A DNA stretch of 64,000 nt from Catonia carolina (lineage: Eukaryota; Arthropoda; Insecta; Hemiptera; Achilidae): positions 93,226,748 through 93,290,747 of the forward strand of contig JAQMRL010000002.1 of the NCBI GenBank assembly GCA_035578175.1, read 5' to 3'. Made by a program: the position numbers and the translations under genes. The notes beneath the pieces are model-generated. The model made no database searches, was not told the origin of the DNA, and saw nothing but the letters and a program-made list of their open reading frames with translations. Shown here piece after piece: positions 45,263 through 59,050 of the stretch (position 1 is its first letter; each line of letters starts with the position of its first letter).

Positions 45263-48200
45263 AATGTATTCCTGCATAGGTAATTTAGACTGTTTGCGGC
45301 TAGATAATATTAATGGTATTCAAATAAAAATTGGAGAAACGGTACCATATTAGGACCGTTTGCCGTTTAGCTAATTCAGAACATTTTATTAATTATTTTG
45401 TAAATCTATTTTCCTCATTGATCGCTCTTAAACAAATCATTTCCTCATTTTCTTTTTCAATGTTTTATATTGTTGTTTGTTAATTAACTTAAACGCGTGT
45501 ACAGAATTCTGATTTTGAACAATCGTTTTAATTTTTATTTTTTGATAATGGTTTAATTTTAAAGAACTCTTAGTAATCGAAAAACGATTAAACATACAAA
45601 AATGTTTACAGAATATCAGAAAAATTGTACAGTGAATTGAGAACTACTTCTCTTTACAAATTATCAAGCTTATTAAAGATTAATACTTAATACTACAGAC
45701 TTTCATTTATTTAAAAGACTGATTTTCAACAGGATTATCAATATTTCGATAATGTTGCAGAACACATTGCACATATTTCCGTAGCGAGTTTAAAAATCAA
45801 TATTTACAATGAAGAAGAGCTCGGTAGCTATTTATTAATTAGTAAAGTATAATGTTTAAAAAAGTCTTAAATTGAGATATATGATAATGTGAATAGTACG
45901 AGTACATTTATATTTTAAATTAAAAAATAATTTTAACTTTCTTCACGCTTATGACGGTTGTAAAAACACGATATCAGGTTATCAATAATTGATCTTTACA
46001 TTCATAAACTTCAAGTTTCATATTCTGTGGTATTTTTTTTTCAAAATCACAGCTATTAAAGTACTATTTAAAATAACCACATAAAAAATTAAAAAGTACA
46101 CAACGCTTTACAAAGTTGGAAGTTTATAATATTTTTGTCCCTTACTTTACTGAAAATTTACAATGTTTTTTAGCAAGAAAACCGCTTTGGATTTTTACAA
46201 AATTTAATACTTTACGTTGTTGTTCAGAGCAAAGTATATAAAACATAAATTATAACAATAAATAAAAATCTACAATTTTCAAACATGAATTTTCTTCATG
46301 TAGATTGTTAGCTTTATTTCTCAAAAGTTTTCTTTTTGTTAAAATTTTATTAAAATCGGACTGATTTGAATCGGACAAACGGACTATTTGTACATTTATA
46401 GTCAGTAAATTCTCAGTGTTGACTGCATAATATAAGAAGCAGGTTCACTAAAAATAACATTTTACGAAACTAATTAGTTAATTTAAAAAAAAAAAAACAT
46501 AAAATTGTAAAAAAATTTATTATGTATAATATTGGTAAACTTTTCGATAAAACGGATTGTTTACTGCCGACTAATTATTATCAAACATAGCAATGAAAAT
46601 GATTAAAATATGCCATTATAGTTATTGATTTAACTTATAGGCTTATTTAAGTGTGCATCATATCATTATGAGTTTAAATTTCTAGCATTACTAACATTTT
46701 AGCTTACTCCTCGTCTTCGAGTGTTGCCGAATGTGCGAATAAAAGTATTGGAAGGTTTCTGTCATAATAATAAATATAGAACGTAAACTATAAAATGAAC
46801 TAAAAATCAAAACAAACTATGGTACGTCAGTAATGTACCGCATGTAGCAATACATACTGTATTTTTAATGTTCTTGATTGCTCGTATAACTGAGTTAATG
46901 ACCCAAATACCCCATGAAAAATGCAATCCGGCAATATTGTATCTAAATAATTATATCGACCTTAAATCTCACAATGATACAACTTTAAGTACAATAGATC
47001 TCAATAAATTGAGCTACCGTACATTTACTTTTTATTAAAATTAGAAGATAAACACTTGAAGTTATTAACCTATCGTAGGTATTTAACTTTTATAAACTTT
47101 TACAATTTTTTTTTTCTCAGATATTTTACATTGTACCTTGCAAGAAATCCTTCATTTAAATGGAGGTGACCCACAATAACTTTTATTAAAATTTCCATAT
47201 TTGCTGTACAATAAATATGTGTATTGAATCATAGTGACATATAAAACTGAGATAAACATTTAATTAAAATTATTTCATTTGATAAACAATAAATCAATGT
47301 ACAAAATTGCATTTTATGTAAACGATAGGTTAGTTTACATAGGTGATAGGCTGTCAGTTTAATTATTAAACATATTATTTCTTAAATTAAAAAGTTAATT
47401 AAATATACAAGCATCGTATTCGGTTACTGATTCACACGAGCAACAAAAAAAAAAAATAAACACGAACTCACTGACTGACAGACTGACAACTAAAGTGAGT
47501 GATATTAGTAAGGTACTATTAAGAAAGATTATGGAACGATATAGGCTAGCATTTCCACGCTATTTGTGAGTGAGTGCAATTGCTAGTTACTTACAAAGTT
47601 TGTTGATTTGCTACTCACAAAATAATAATATTACATTAAACAGAAAAATTTAAATGATTAAATTATAAAATAATTTTAATAAAGATTTTTAATATGTTGT
47701 TATTTATTTTTTATAATAATGGGCGTTGTCAATTAATTGAAATGTTTTTCATTTATTTTTATTAATCAAGCAATTATTTGAATTTATAAACCCAGACGTA
47801 TGTTTAAAATTCTAAAATATTAGCCAAATATGAACAAAATTTGAATGAAATGGAGTATTCAAAATTCTGCGACTAGCTACACATTTTATCAAACACTATA
47901 AATTATGTAGACCTATGTGCAGATATATTATTTTTATTTCAAATCTAGAAAAGAAAGTTTCCTGATCTATAATAATACTTTTAATAACTAATAAATCCAT
48001 AATAAATTGCATACTAAATACAGAAACATCATTCCTACTACAGGTTTTTGCTGTGATAATCCTACAAAAATGGATTTCAATCATCTTATTTATTCTAAAG
48101 TGTTTTCGTAACCTGTAAATAAAACTCAGGTCAGTCAATCAATTTTGAATTTTAAATATTTCATTGTTGCAACAAATTTGAAATTCCATCGGCATGGCGG

Positions 48201-50030
48201 TCAATGGTCGAGAATAAGCATAATCCATTAAGATAGTTATAAATTTCATGAACCTGCAACAGAATTAAATTGTTTCTCCAACGACTGGTCAAAAACAGAG
48301 GTATCAGATGTATAAAGTTTAACTTTAGGAAGTTTGACTGTAGTATTCATATAAGGTAACATGTAGGCTGCTGAGTAGATTGTGGCAGATCAAACTCAGA
48401 ATGGTAGCAGCATCACTGAAACCTTAATCCGACTATTTAAAATGTGTTGAAAAGTTAAATAGGGGCCTAGATCTGTAGCTCTTAAACGCTTTTGGCAATT
48501 GATCACAGCACACAAATTCTATCCCCGCAAAAATTGTTAATTTTGATTGTTTAAAACTCCAAAAATTAGTACATAATATGTTAAAATCGATTCGTACTTT
48601 TAACGCAATAGTTTTCATTAGAAATGGTCTAAATTTAATTCAAACATGAGTTGCATAATTTAACTCACATTAGAAAGTGAGTAGACAATCTAACACACTT
48701 GTGCTTCTTATTCTTATTAATGTTAATTAAATGTAATTAATGTTAACTCTAATTATTAATTTTAATGAAATAGGTATTACATATTTTGTATTGCCACGAA
48801 TAACAAAATAATTTCAGAAAAGCAAAAATATAATATTATAATATTGCTATTAATCTTGCATATTAAGATTAAGCTATATTGGTTTCTTTGCACATAATAT
48901 ATTAGAATCGTTTACTGTTTGATTTAGATTGTGATTAACCTTTATTTCTAGGAATTTACATCCAGTAGTTCATGACATTAACAACCAACTAAACCAGCAA
49001 GGCTGTTTCTTAAAATTTTTGGGTAAATTTTCTTTACAAATATATTGATACAAACTAATTATCTTGTAGCCTATTCTTATTTTTGGAAAAAAAAACATTT
49101 TGTACGGCTTTGTACACACCCACTCGTTACAATTAATAATGATCATAAAAAGTACTAAATCTTTAAGCTTTCAATAAATTGCATCATACACTCTAACTAA
49201 TCACTAATGTTGATTTTTGATTATTTTTAATGAAATATAGTTAGATATAACTATTAAAATAATTCCACAAAAAAGGACGGGAAAAACAATTTGTATTGAA
49301 TTAGAAATGGCGTAAACTTGTCAAAATCAGTGCCAAGAATTAATTCAATATCACGTTATAGAAAATACACTTATTTTAAAGGAAGACGTACACTTGTTTA
49401 AAAATAATATCTTAATTTATGTTTAAACAAACTGCAATGAAATTACACTTTAGCTACAAAATATAATTACTGTTAATTAATCTTGGCAGATTAAAAGCTA
49501 AGAAGGTAGAGATGATTTATCTAAATGTTTCAGAAAATTTATATAAACTCTTAATGTTTGTACTGGATATCATTTATTATTTTTAAGTTTTCAAGTCAGT
49601 ATCGGAAAAATTAAAGATGAATATTGCCATTTTTGATTAATATTCTTCTCATCAGGAGTTCCACTGAGTTATTTTTAACTGGACATTTTTCAGTGTGTGA
49701 TTTGTGTCAATAAGTTTTTACACCGTATTAATACTCATATAACTGACACAAGGAACTCAACAATTACTTTTCGTAGACATCATAGAAATGATGGATGACT
49801 CAGTCAGACTATCTTTACTTTTGATAATAGGCCTATACTTAAAAGTCTTGCATGTATTGCGAAAGCGTTGAGTACTTATACAGCTAATTGTCTGATTAAT
49901 TTTTATTACTTCCCTATTATGTTACTGTAATATCTATGCTTCAATAAAACAAAAATTATGTGTGACTTGTCTGAAATATAGTAACATAGATTTTGAAATT
50001 TAATATTATATTTAGTTTGCTCTATAATAT
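45263..50030. other. Long AT-rich stretch without recognised gene or element
   Basis: AAACGGTACC...GGACCGTTT near 45338-45362 is a small hairpin. Frames at 47896-48138 and 48433-48618 (minus) have no motifs. Nothing else was recognised in almost 4.8 kb. Confidence 0.45.
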
Positions 50031-50213
50031 TTATTTAACGTCGCATCAACTACAACAGTCATTAGCGACGATGTTGGGGTGTATCTGTGTACAATGGAGG
50101 ATGAAATGATTTTTTGTAACGTATGACAATATGCCGTGCCTGAGTGGGATTCGAACCCAGGACCGCATGATGAGAGGCGAGCACGTTACCAACTGCGCCA
50201 ATGCGGCCGGCAT
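50031..50213 (-). mobile_element. SINE family A, complete copy (A4)
   Basis: On the minus strand it starts TGCCGGCCGCATTGGCGCAG (50213 downward) with A-box GGCGCAGTTGGTAACGTG, CTCATCATG at the anticodon position and B-box GGTTCGAATCC. The body follows, then the tail stem CGTCGC/GCGACG (plus-strand 50039-50044 and 50065-50070; 20-nt loop). The tail ends AAATAAAT without long poly(A). It abuts the inverted-repeat element that follows. Confidence 0.85.
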
Positions 50214-51264
50214 AGAAACCAATTGAAAACCAAAATTGGTAATTTAAATAGTTTTTATTCAAATAAATTTTTTTTTTTAATATTTATCATAACTGATCGT
50301 TATCAGAAACTTTACAACACTATTAACAACTTCTATCACTTTACAACTTATCTAGATGCTCTATTCATACTTCCAGATAAAATTTATTGTAAATGTAAAT
50401 TTATTGTTTTGATAAAGTTTATTATTTTACTGCTTGAAATACAAATTTTAATGAATCTAGACTACATCACCAGCGTAGGTAATCATAAATTAACGATACC
50501 TGTATCGATTCACCACCAGTCCTCCATAAAATTTATGGACTATATTTAATATAGTCTACTCATATTTTCGTTTTTCAGATTTTCTCCCACATTAAATGTG
50601 CTTATAATTTGTGATAACTTTTCGAAAAATCCGTTAACATACTGTAACTTATATATAATATTCAAACTTTTTAATAGGTTGAATTTTTGTTACTATTTTA
50701 ATAAATACGACGCTAAATTTCAATGTACAAATTCATTATTTCACTTGAAGCTAACAGCAAATATTTCAGCTTTTCAGTATTTTTTTCCAAGAAGATCTCG
50801 TGATCATTTGCGCATAATCATAAGGGTGGTCTGGTATTTTAAAGTCATAGCTGTTCGATTCATCGTTATAAAGCAATACAATATCACAACACTGAATAAC
50901 AAATAACTTTGTTTAGTCTTTACTTTTTTCCAGTACAAGTTCTCGGAAACCTCATTATGGACTGACTAGAGAACCTTAAGTTCTAAGCAACTCTTTTAGA
51001 AAGTAACAGAATGTTATAAAGCATTCCAAGCAAACAAAAGCTTAAACATGAAAAAATGTGTGATTAAGGGTACTCATAAAAAAACATGATTCAAGATACC
51101 TGTTACATTTTGCATGTTAATTGAGGTGGAGTATTTTATCCAGATCTGATATTATCTCATTGAGATTTCTGATAACGATCAGTTATGATAAATATTTAAA
51201 AAAATATTTTATTTCAATAAAAACTATTCAAATTACCAATTTTGGTTTTTAATTGGTAGGCTAC
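50214..51264. mobile_element. Element with 92-bp terminal inverted repeats
   Basis: Positions 50218-50309 are the near-perfect reverse complement of 51166-51257. The arms include ACCAATT.AAAACCAAAATTGG at the outer side and ATAACTGATCGTTATCAGAAA at the inner side. The 856-bp interior has frames of 102 and fewer codons with no recognisable transposase. TA dinucleotides at 50213-50214 and 51262-51263 may mark target duplications. It is probably a non-autonomous DNA transposon. Confidence 0.7.
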
Positions 51265-52880
51265 AAAATAAATTTAATTTAATTCAAATTAACATAAGGA
51301 AGATTAAACTAAATTTAACTTAAATATTAAACTGAATTATTTATTTAATAAAAAAGCGCAGTTCTAATTACAGGTTAAATATTATTTCAATATGTACTTG
51401 AAGACAACAATTGATGAGTACACAAAGAACGTCTTTAAAATTCTAATATTCAGAATCAATGTACCTCATAATAAGAGCGGTAAAAAAGAAAATATGACAA
51501 AAAATTGGTAGTTGAAGGGAGTATTTCATACAGCTAATTGGTGGAATGAGGAGAAAGATTAGGGACCGAGGAAGGACGTGGGCAGAATACAGAGCCCGTT
51601 GTAATGCAACTCCCTGTGCTCCTCTAATCACAGACAAAGCTCAGCCTCTTCTACCAGCCGCAGCACAGCACCAATCTCCCCTATTCATGTAGGAGACTTG
51701 TAGTGGCAGAGTGGATTTGTTCTCAGCTAAATACAAATGCAAGCTTACTTTACTTTCTTCTTAAATTCTGCACAAAAGTAGAAATACTTTGTCTTCTTTT
51801 TTTAATTTAAAGGCATTCTTTTTATTCCAATTTACTGAAAGTAGTGGTATCGAATTTAAGTTTTGGATAATCCAGATTGTAGAATTTACACTTTACGAAC
51901 TAAAACCCCACCATGTAGAAATAATTTAAATCTTTTCTTTGGCGTGGTTTAACCGACAGAAAATTTCGACAGTTTCTTTTTAATTTTATCTTAGTCTTTA
52001 CCACTAATGAATCAGTACTGTCAACAGTTCAGTAAATTGTATGAAATCGTGTATATAGGCTAGCACTAATTTTTCTCATCATGCATTGAAAACAATTAAA
52101 CCAAAATTTAAAAGGGAAAATAAATCCTAACAATATTTTAAATTTTGCTTTTTACAACGTAAATTCAAATAATATACGTTGATACATTTTAAATTTTTGT
52201 TTGACAATTTATACGGCTACTTATTTTTCAATCAATAATAAATATTGTTTACTGCTTTTATGCAATATTGAAGCAATTTAATTACATAAATAAAGAAAAT
52301 AACCTCAATAATTTATAGTTTATATATAATTATTACAAAATTTATTGATTGCTTACGCGGAAACACCACGGTACTACAAAAAATGAAACTTGTGTTATAC
52401 TTAAACTGTTAATATTATTTATTTACTTTTAGTGTTATTTTATTATATCTCTGCTCCATCGGAATTTCAGTTTTCTTTTGGAAATTTGCAGTAAATTTGG
52501 AGAATGTTGATAGTGTACTACGGAATTTACGATGTGAAATTCTGTCCCTGAACCTGAGGTACAATTAATAAACTTATAAAAATATTACGATACAAGTAGA
52601 AAAATATTAAGTTTACTTTATTTACTTAATTCATAGAAGAACTATAATAAAGAAATGAAAAAATGAAGACATATCTCTTGCAGTTGTCTAATTTTCTAAT
52701 GCAGCATTTTTGAGTTAAAATCAATATGCATTTATTTCAGTGATAAAATACGTAGCAGGTTTATGTTTGAATGAAACTACAATTTATTCTTGAACAAAAT
52801 ATAACCGTTAAAACGTGTACTAGGCACAATAAAATTTCCTCTTTTCTGTAACTATTTATTTTTTATTCTTATCTGACCAC
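51265..52880. other. AT-rich sequence; short GC-richer patch
   Basis: Positions 51540-51740 are GC-richer than surroundings. One plus-strand frame reads GGMRRKIRDRGRTWAEYRARC, which I do not recognise. No other signal was seen. Confidence 0.35.
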
Positions 52881-52891
52881 ATTGGATCACG

Positions 52892-53125
52892 TTAGTCAAA
52901 ATTACTTCTTGTATCTCTTTTGAAGTTCTTGTCCCCAGTATTTTTCATTCTATCGGACCTTGCTTTTCTTTCTTTGTCTGAAAACACCGTTTCCGAGTAT
53001 TTTCTAGTTTTAGCTTGTAATATAATGTGTTTTTCTTTTAGTATTTTAATTTTTTCTGATTTACTGTTTAAATTTTCCAGTGTAATCTGCATTTCGTCCA
53101 TATCCTTTTTAACTTCCTTGATCAT
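52892..53125 (-). CDS. Possible coiled-coil ORF fragment (LINE ORF1-like?)
   Basis: This 77-codon frame starts MIKEVKKDMDEMQITLENLN and is Lys/Glu-rich with leucine/isoleucine heptad spacing, like the coiled-coil region of some LINE ORF1 proteins. Upstream minus-strand text (YIIRTLENRVLERS) could belong to it with frame changes. No RNA-binding domain is visible. It may be chance composition. Confidence 0.22.
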   Translation of the reverse strand: MIKEVKKDMDEMQITLENLNSKSEKIKILKEKHIILQAKTRKYSETVFSDKERKARSDRMKNTGDKNFKRDTRSNFD

Positions 53126-55685
53126 TTTACTTCATATCTCTTATTTTAAATTGCCTCTACGATCTTTCAAGTACTCTATTTTCCAGTGTTCTGATTATAT
53201 AGTCAAGTAGGAGATACTCTTTTTCTTAATAAATTGTGCTTTTTATGGTTATATTTCTTGACATACGGATTCATTGGGTTCTACCATCCAATGGTCATTT
53301 TCCCACTTCAATTCATCAATTTCAGTTTAATTCAGTTAATTTTCCCTCTTTTCTAGTTCAAGCATGTTCTCATTACTCATCTTTCCAACTTCAGAATTTT
53401 ATTTCTTTTTATTGAGTGATTATGTTGGAAATGGCTTCATATGTTATTACTGGTAATGTGGCCGTTTTATAATGCCTTGTTTAGTGGCTATGGATTAGCT
53501 TTTTTTGTTGTAAGTGTTGCATTTTTGTTAGTTTATATATTCTATGTTGCAAGGATAAATAAATACCTAAGTGAGAATAGGTGATGAGGTCATGATAGTG
53601 AGGAAGAGAAGGAGAACGTAGAGGATAAGGAGGTGGTGGAAATGATGGTGAAGAAAGAAAATGTAATAGTCGATTTGGTAACCACTTTTTTCAATTATTT
53701 CTTAGAACATATTGAAGCGGAAAAATTATTTTACTGTTATTTGACACTAATGTAAACACAGTTACAATTAATTATTGAAGGGTTATGGTAAACTTTATAC
53801 GAATGGGTTTGCTTCAATTCCAATTAGTTAATTTAAAATCATTATAAAATAATTCAATAAGGCAATTAGGTTGTTTTATATTGAATAAATTAGTTAAACT
53901 TTACTTAAATGGATTCCAGGAAATGCATGCTAAGACAATTTGAAAGAGATTAACTAAAATATTATGATATTCAGTAAAAGAGAGTTCAATTTATAATCTA
54001 TAAGCAAGCTTTACCAGTGATCTCTGCAAAAGAGAGATAGGGACCCAATTAGATAAATGGAGAACGAACAAAGCTACATTTACTTCTCTAAGGATCTCTT
54101 CCTTTTGCTACAAAATATCACAAACATATACCCTTAACCTTTATACAGGCACAAATGTTCACATATGCATATTCACATAATAAAATGTATCATTTACAAT
54201 GCATAATACTTAATATTAAATTAATTGTATTTCTGTCATTTAAGTTTTAGAACTTTTGGTTTATATTAACTTTCCATTAATGGGTTAAAACTGGATTGAA
54301 AGGTGTTTTTCGTGGCCTATGTTCATCGAGTAAATATGAAGTAATAAAACATTTCACTTCTGATACTATTAGTAAATGAAGATATAAGATTTTTGTATCT
54401 TTTCTATAAAATATTGTCACTTTCCTTATTATTTACTTGTATTGTTAATGAAATATCAGAGTCTAATTTGTTCAATCAATCTTATTCAAATTATTTTCAA
54501 AAATTTGTTTAAACATAAAAAAGTTTAAGGAAAAACAAGCTGTTTAAATTTTAAAGGTGATTCGTTAGTAAATCGTTTTTCAAATATCATTTTTTTATTA
54601 CGATTAGACTAGTTATTTTATCTACGTTTCATGTCTGTTTATTGTTTTTTGTTGAATAGATCATAAATTTTACTATTTATCTTAAAAATATAAACTGTTT
54701 AGTTGACAGTATTAATAAGTAGACTTCTGAATATGAACAGTGTAAAATATTAACAATTAATTTACTAATAAAATACTCAAAATTTTTTCTTCTCATATAA
54801 TTAAAAATGTATGTTATTTTTTGTGAAAGTGAAGTCTCTTTTTGAATTCTTTACACTTTTATAAAACTAGCTTATATAGTTTATTTCATTGTTAGATACG
54901 ACTTCACTACTACTAAACACCTACGCCAAATGTGTTTTTCTAATCATCAGGTAACCACAACAACAAAATTCGAAGAAATATTTTCGAAAACATCGATAGT
55001 GAAGAGTGTTTCTGAGTGAAAAATGAAATGTACTTAATGCATTTTGAGAAAGAAATTCAATAATCTTTCATATGTAGAAATAATAAAAAAGTATTTTGAT
55101 ATGTCAACAAATTAATTATACGTGAAGCCAGCTCGAAAAAGATGAGTAGCCTATAGTGTGAACTAAAAGTACTGAAACGAAATTTCTGAATAAAGCAAGA
55201 GAAAACTGTGATCAGTATCCTATTCATTTCTCTCGTCTGAAAAGAACTCTGTCTAGACAGAAAATATCTTATATTCATTTTGACAGGGCATTATTAATTA
55301 GGAAACATCTACACAACGTGGAATTTCAAACAGTGACCAGGTGGTAAGTAGATTATGTACAGAGAAGGTCGAACATTATCTGTATGAGCAAAGTCTTGGA
55401 AGTTAGTGATGATGAATGTGGGGCTAGAAAGACGTGGAGGGCAGTTTGCCACAAGAAGACAAGACTTAGTAATATATTAAGGCTTTTAGAGTTCCTGTGT
55501 TAATAGACTGGCCAGTTTATTTTAAACCTTTTGTACATTAAATCAACCAATTTTAACCATTTTTATACAAAAAATTACATAAAGGAAAATATAAACAAAA
55601 ATATAGAAGTACGTTTAATACGTTTAAGTAGCTGAGTTGATTACAAGATGTTAAATTTCATTTTTATATGATCCCTAATGTTTGT
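53126..55685. other. AT-rich sequence, no gene recognised
   Basis: A purine-rich tract of GAGGAAGAGAAGGAGAA type occurs at 53578-53660. Nothing else was seen. Confidence 0.4.
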
Positions 55686-55689
55686 ACAT

Positions 55690-55985
55690 TACAATTTGTT
55701 TAACTAAGATCAATAAGCCACCCTATAACCCACTAAGATGAGGATGATATGTATGATGTGTAAAGAGGTGTAGTCTTGTACAAATTGGGCCTATTGTAAT
55801 TGAGAGGATTGGTTAACCCCAAACATCAAAGTACACCGTTAAGCACTGTCTATTATTCAAATACCTATAAAAATCAATCTATTTCAACAACCTGTATCTA
55901 TACTAGGATTTGAACCACAAAACCTTCTTCTCCGAAAATACTGTTAAACATCTAACAGCTGACTAGCGACTAGATCAACCTGGTT
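55690..55985 (-). mobile_element. SINE family C, most complete copy (copy 3)
   Basis: Minus-strand order: tRNA-like head with A-box-like TGATCTAGTCGCTAGTCAGC and B-box GGTTCAAATCC (about 55907-55917), then ACAGTGCTTAACGGTGTACTTTGATG, TGTACAAGACTACACCTC, CATACATATCATCCTCATCTT, and the end CTTAGTTAAACAAATTGTA. It has no GTCGC stem-loop, so it belongs to a SINE group unrelated by tail. Confidence 0.7.
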
Positions 55986-57830
55986 AAATTAAGTGTTTTT
56001 TTTAACGTAGTTCATTTTTAAGACAATTTCAAACATAAAATATACAAATATTATTAGTATTTATTGTGTGAAATTATAATATTTTTATTTTAAAAAGTCT
56101 CCACACAAATTCCATTTATAAAAACCATTCTTTATTTCAGAGTTTCTTTTATCCATTAACAACAGGAGATCACTTAAGCTAAACGGTTCATAACTAAGTC
56201 CTTTTTAACTTTCGTCAGTAATTTATAAACTGTCTTGAGCAAGAAAATTACGCATATAATCAGCCCGCTAAAAAATTGTAATCATAAAATAATAAAGATA
56301 CTAGATTTGTACCTCAAAAATATAATTATGGTTTCGGGAATGAAATAATAAGATTGAAGTAGCTCAGAAAACATTTGGTGGGTTGTTTCCTAAGAACGAA
56401 CAAATGAAGAAATACATTTTGTTCTCTTTCTTGTATCTTAATAATATTATTGATAAATATTAATCCCACTTTTGTTCGGCTTTTTCGTTTAATTCTTTAT
56501 AAGCGTTCTCTAAAAAAACCCCTTGTTATTTCTTCTTTTATCAACAATTTTTCCATCTACATTTTCTTGAAAGAATTTCTAGTCAATAATGTGGTTCACA
56601 TTATTAACCAACTGTGCTTTTCACGTTTGTTCTTTAATATTTATAATGAATATATTTTGCACGGTGTGAGAAAAGTAGACTCTTTGTGTACCTTGCATGT
56701 TACATCAATATTCATCGACTACTCCTCATAAAACATTCATGTTCAGCATTATCTAGTATTCATAAAGAGATTTATAAACTGTATTTAATATTAAAAGTGT
56801 TTTATGCTGTAATGTACAAACTATAATTATTTAAAATTTCAGCCTATACCAATTAAATGAAAGCTCGTTATCCGATATATATTCATCAATTTATTATTTA
56901 CTCAGTAGCTATCAAACCTACAGGTTCTAAATTACTTCAAGCGCGTGACAATCTGCCATAAAAGATAATGCTGTATGTACCGCGCTAATCTGAAAAAAAT
57001 ATTCAAAAACGATTAGAAAAATCCATTAACTTAAATTATTTATTTTAACCTAACGAGTAGTTGCTTTGTAGGACTACAAATATTATTAGATCCACTTTTA
57101 CTTCAACCCGTATATTATTTTTAATTTAAACACTACCAAATTATTTTCGAAGTATTTACAATTATCGTTAATAACGAATATATTTGATTTTATCAGTCGT
57201 TTCAGTAATAAAAAAACTATTTAAAGTTTTAACTCCAAATTTGTTAATATTCATATATTTACAATTCAGTATTTTTTTTTAAAGATACGTTTTCTTTTCT
57301 GTGTATATAAAATAACCTTATTATACTTTATTTTCAATTTCAAACCTGATTAAATTCCCAAAAATAGACAATATGTCAAATATAGAAAACGGATTTTAGC
57401 TTTACCGATGTATTTCTTATTGGTTAAGTTATAATCCCTTTCGTGTTGGATACGTAAAAGAAAAACTAAAAATTCTGGCTCAAAACATAGAAAAAGAAAA
57501 TACTGGAAAATATTCTTACAAGAAAATAGTCAAGATTGGTGCCTTCACACTTAACAAGAAAATTAATGAATTTTTCAGAACGTAAATTAGGGCTATTTCC
57601 GTGAAATTATATTTTTATTGATTAGTTTTCTTAGTATTATTTCAATTAAAATTTTTTTAAAGTGAAATATAATAATTTGTATTATTTTATGTTTGTTACA
57701 TGTTAAAATTATAATAAAATTTTTCAATTTTTTGTCCGTCCGTGAACTTTTACATTTGACATGATCTCAGAAAATCTGCTACAGAATTTTATTTATTTCA
57801 AACATCAGTTATTTGAAGACATCACTGGAT
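55986..57830. other. AT-rich sequence, no gene recognised
   Basis: A 93-codon plus frame at 56450-56731 has no motif. Nothing supportable was seen. Confidence 0.4.
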
Positions 57831-57834
57831 TCAG

Positions 57835-57890
57835 TACAAAAGTTTACATAAGTAAGATGTTATATCTTACTTAGTATGTAAACTCTTGTA
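57835..57890. repeat. 56-nt near-perfect hairpin
   Basis: The left arm at 57835-57858 begins TACAAAAGTTTACATA. The right arm at 57864-57890 ends TATGTAAACTCTTGTA. They pair with one mismatch and a 3-nt bulge around a 5-nt loop. The outer TACAAAAG equals the terminus of the foldback element at 34126. Confidence 0.7.
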
Positions 57891-58113
57891 TCTGACAAAG
57901 ACAAGGAAATTAAATACTAACAGAAATATACTAATTAAATAATATTATGACTAAAATATTAACCAACGTTAATTCCAATTTTCCGAAAACAAATGTTTCT
58001 TATACTTCATTTTTATAATTCTCTAACTTTTTTATAAATATTGATAGAAAAAGTAAAAATTTCTTTATTTTCAGTATTAAAACTTTTCTACAAGAAACAC
58101 TCGTAACCACACT

Positions 58114-59050
58114 TTTGACTTTTGTTTTTATCCGAGGCGGCGAGAAAAAGTCATGTTCCCTCCCTCACTATGGAAGAAGTAGTAGTGGACTCAATTGAGG
58201 CGTCCTCGTCCAGCCCTAAGAAGGCCGCAACCACCTACCAACTAAAAACCCGCTGCCTTGCCAATTGATCCTTCATCTGTCAAACCTCCACCTCCCTCGG
58301 AACTGTTTACATAATACTACAAGGGAAATGTAGGGGTAAAAATTTACATACTGTCAGTGGGGTGTAAAAAGGAACCGTAGCCTAATTCTTCTCTTGCTGT
58401 CACTGACCAACACTCACTCTCTCACATTCATTCATCTCTTTCATCACCAGCTCAGGAAATCAGTGTGACTACCTAACCTTCTGAGATCGGGACAGGATTG
58501 ATTTACTGTGGTAGAGGGCGGCCCCGCTGATCTCCATATGTTTTCTCTTTCCGCAGTCTCCCAACCACCCTCTCCGTAAACTGAGCGACCACCTTCCAGT
58601 TCTCCTCATCCCGCAGCATCACTGCCCCTACTCTCTCTGGGATCCACTGTGCAACGCCTATCTTCTTAGATGTCTCCATTCTGTCGAGGCAAAAAATAGG
58701 AACATGCGCAATGGACTCTCCTTTTCACTGTCGCACAGTCAACATTTCGGTACTTCTTAAAGTTTGAACTTCGACAAAATATGCCCCAAAGCAACCATAC
58801 CTTTTTAGCAACTGCGCCAGCTCGTGGGTGGTATCACCAAGTGTTCTTCTTATCCACACCTCGACATTTGAAATGAACCTCCTTGTCCACTCCCCAACCC
58901 TAGCTTCGCTCCATCTCCTCTGCCATCTGCTGAGTAATCGACTCCAACATTCCTTTTTATCAGCACCAGCTCTTCCCTCCCGTACGCTACTAGATCCCAT
59001 GGGGGCATCCCCGAAATTACCAGGGCTGCCTCTGTTGCCACGTTTGACTT
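58114..59050 (-). pseudogene. 5'-truncated R1-like LINE 3' end (copy 3)
   Basis: On the minus strand, coding text near 59040-58850 reads TEAALVISGMPPWDLVAYGREEL in one frame, then KKECWSRLLSRWQRRWSE and TRRFISNVEVWIRRTLGDT with LAQLLKRYGCFGAYF in another. These are R1-clade C-terminal motifs. Then come the shared 3' UTR and an A-rich end (TAAAAACAAAAG). TTTGACTT at 58114-58121 and 59043-59050 is a candidate 8-bp target-site duplication. Frameshifts show it is inactive. Confidence 0.8.

Noticed and set aside
45337..45363. Small hairpin AAACGGTACC/GGACCGTTT after LTR copy 2 as a terminator or RNA structure
   Set aside because: Short, single occurrence and no transcript context.
53578..53660. 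Purine-rich GAGGAAGAGAAGG tract as a regulatory site or polypurine tract
   Set aside because: No LTR or other element borders it; simple composition bias explains it.
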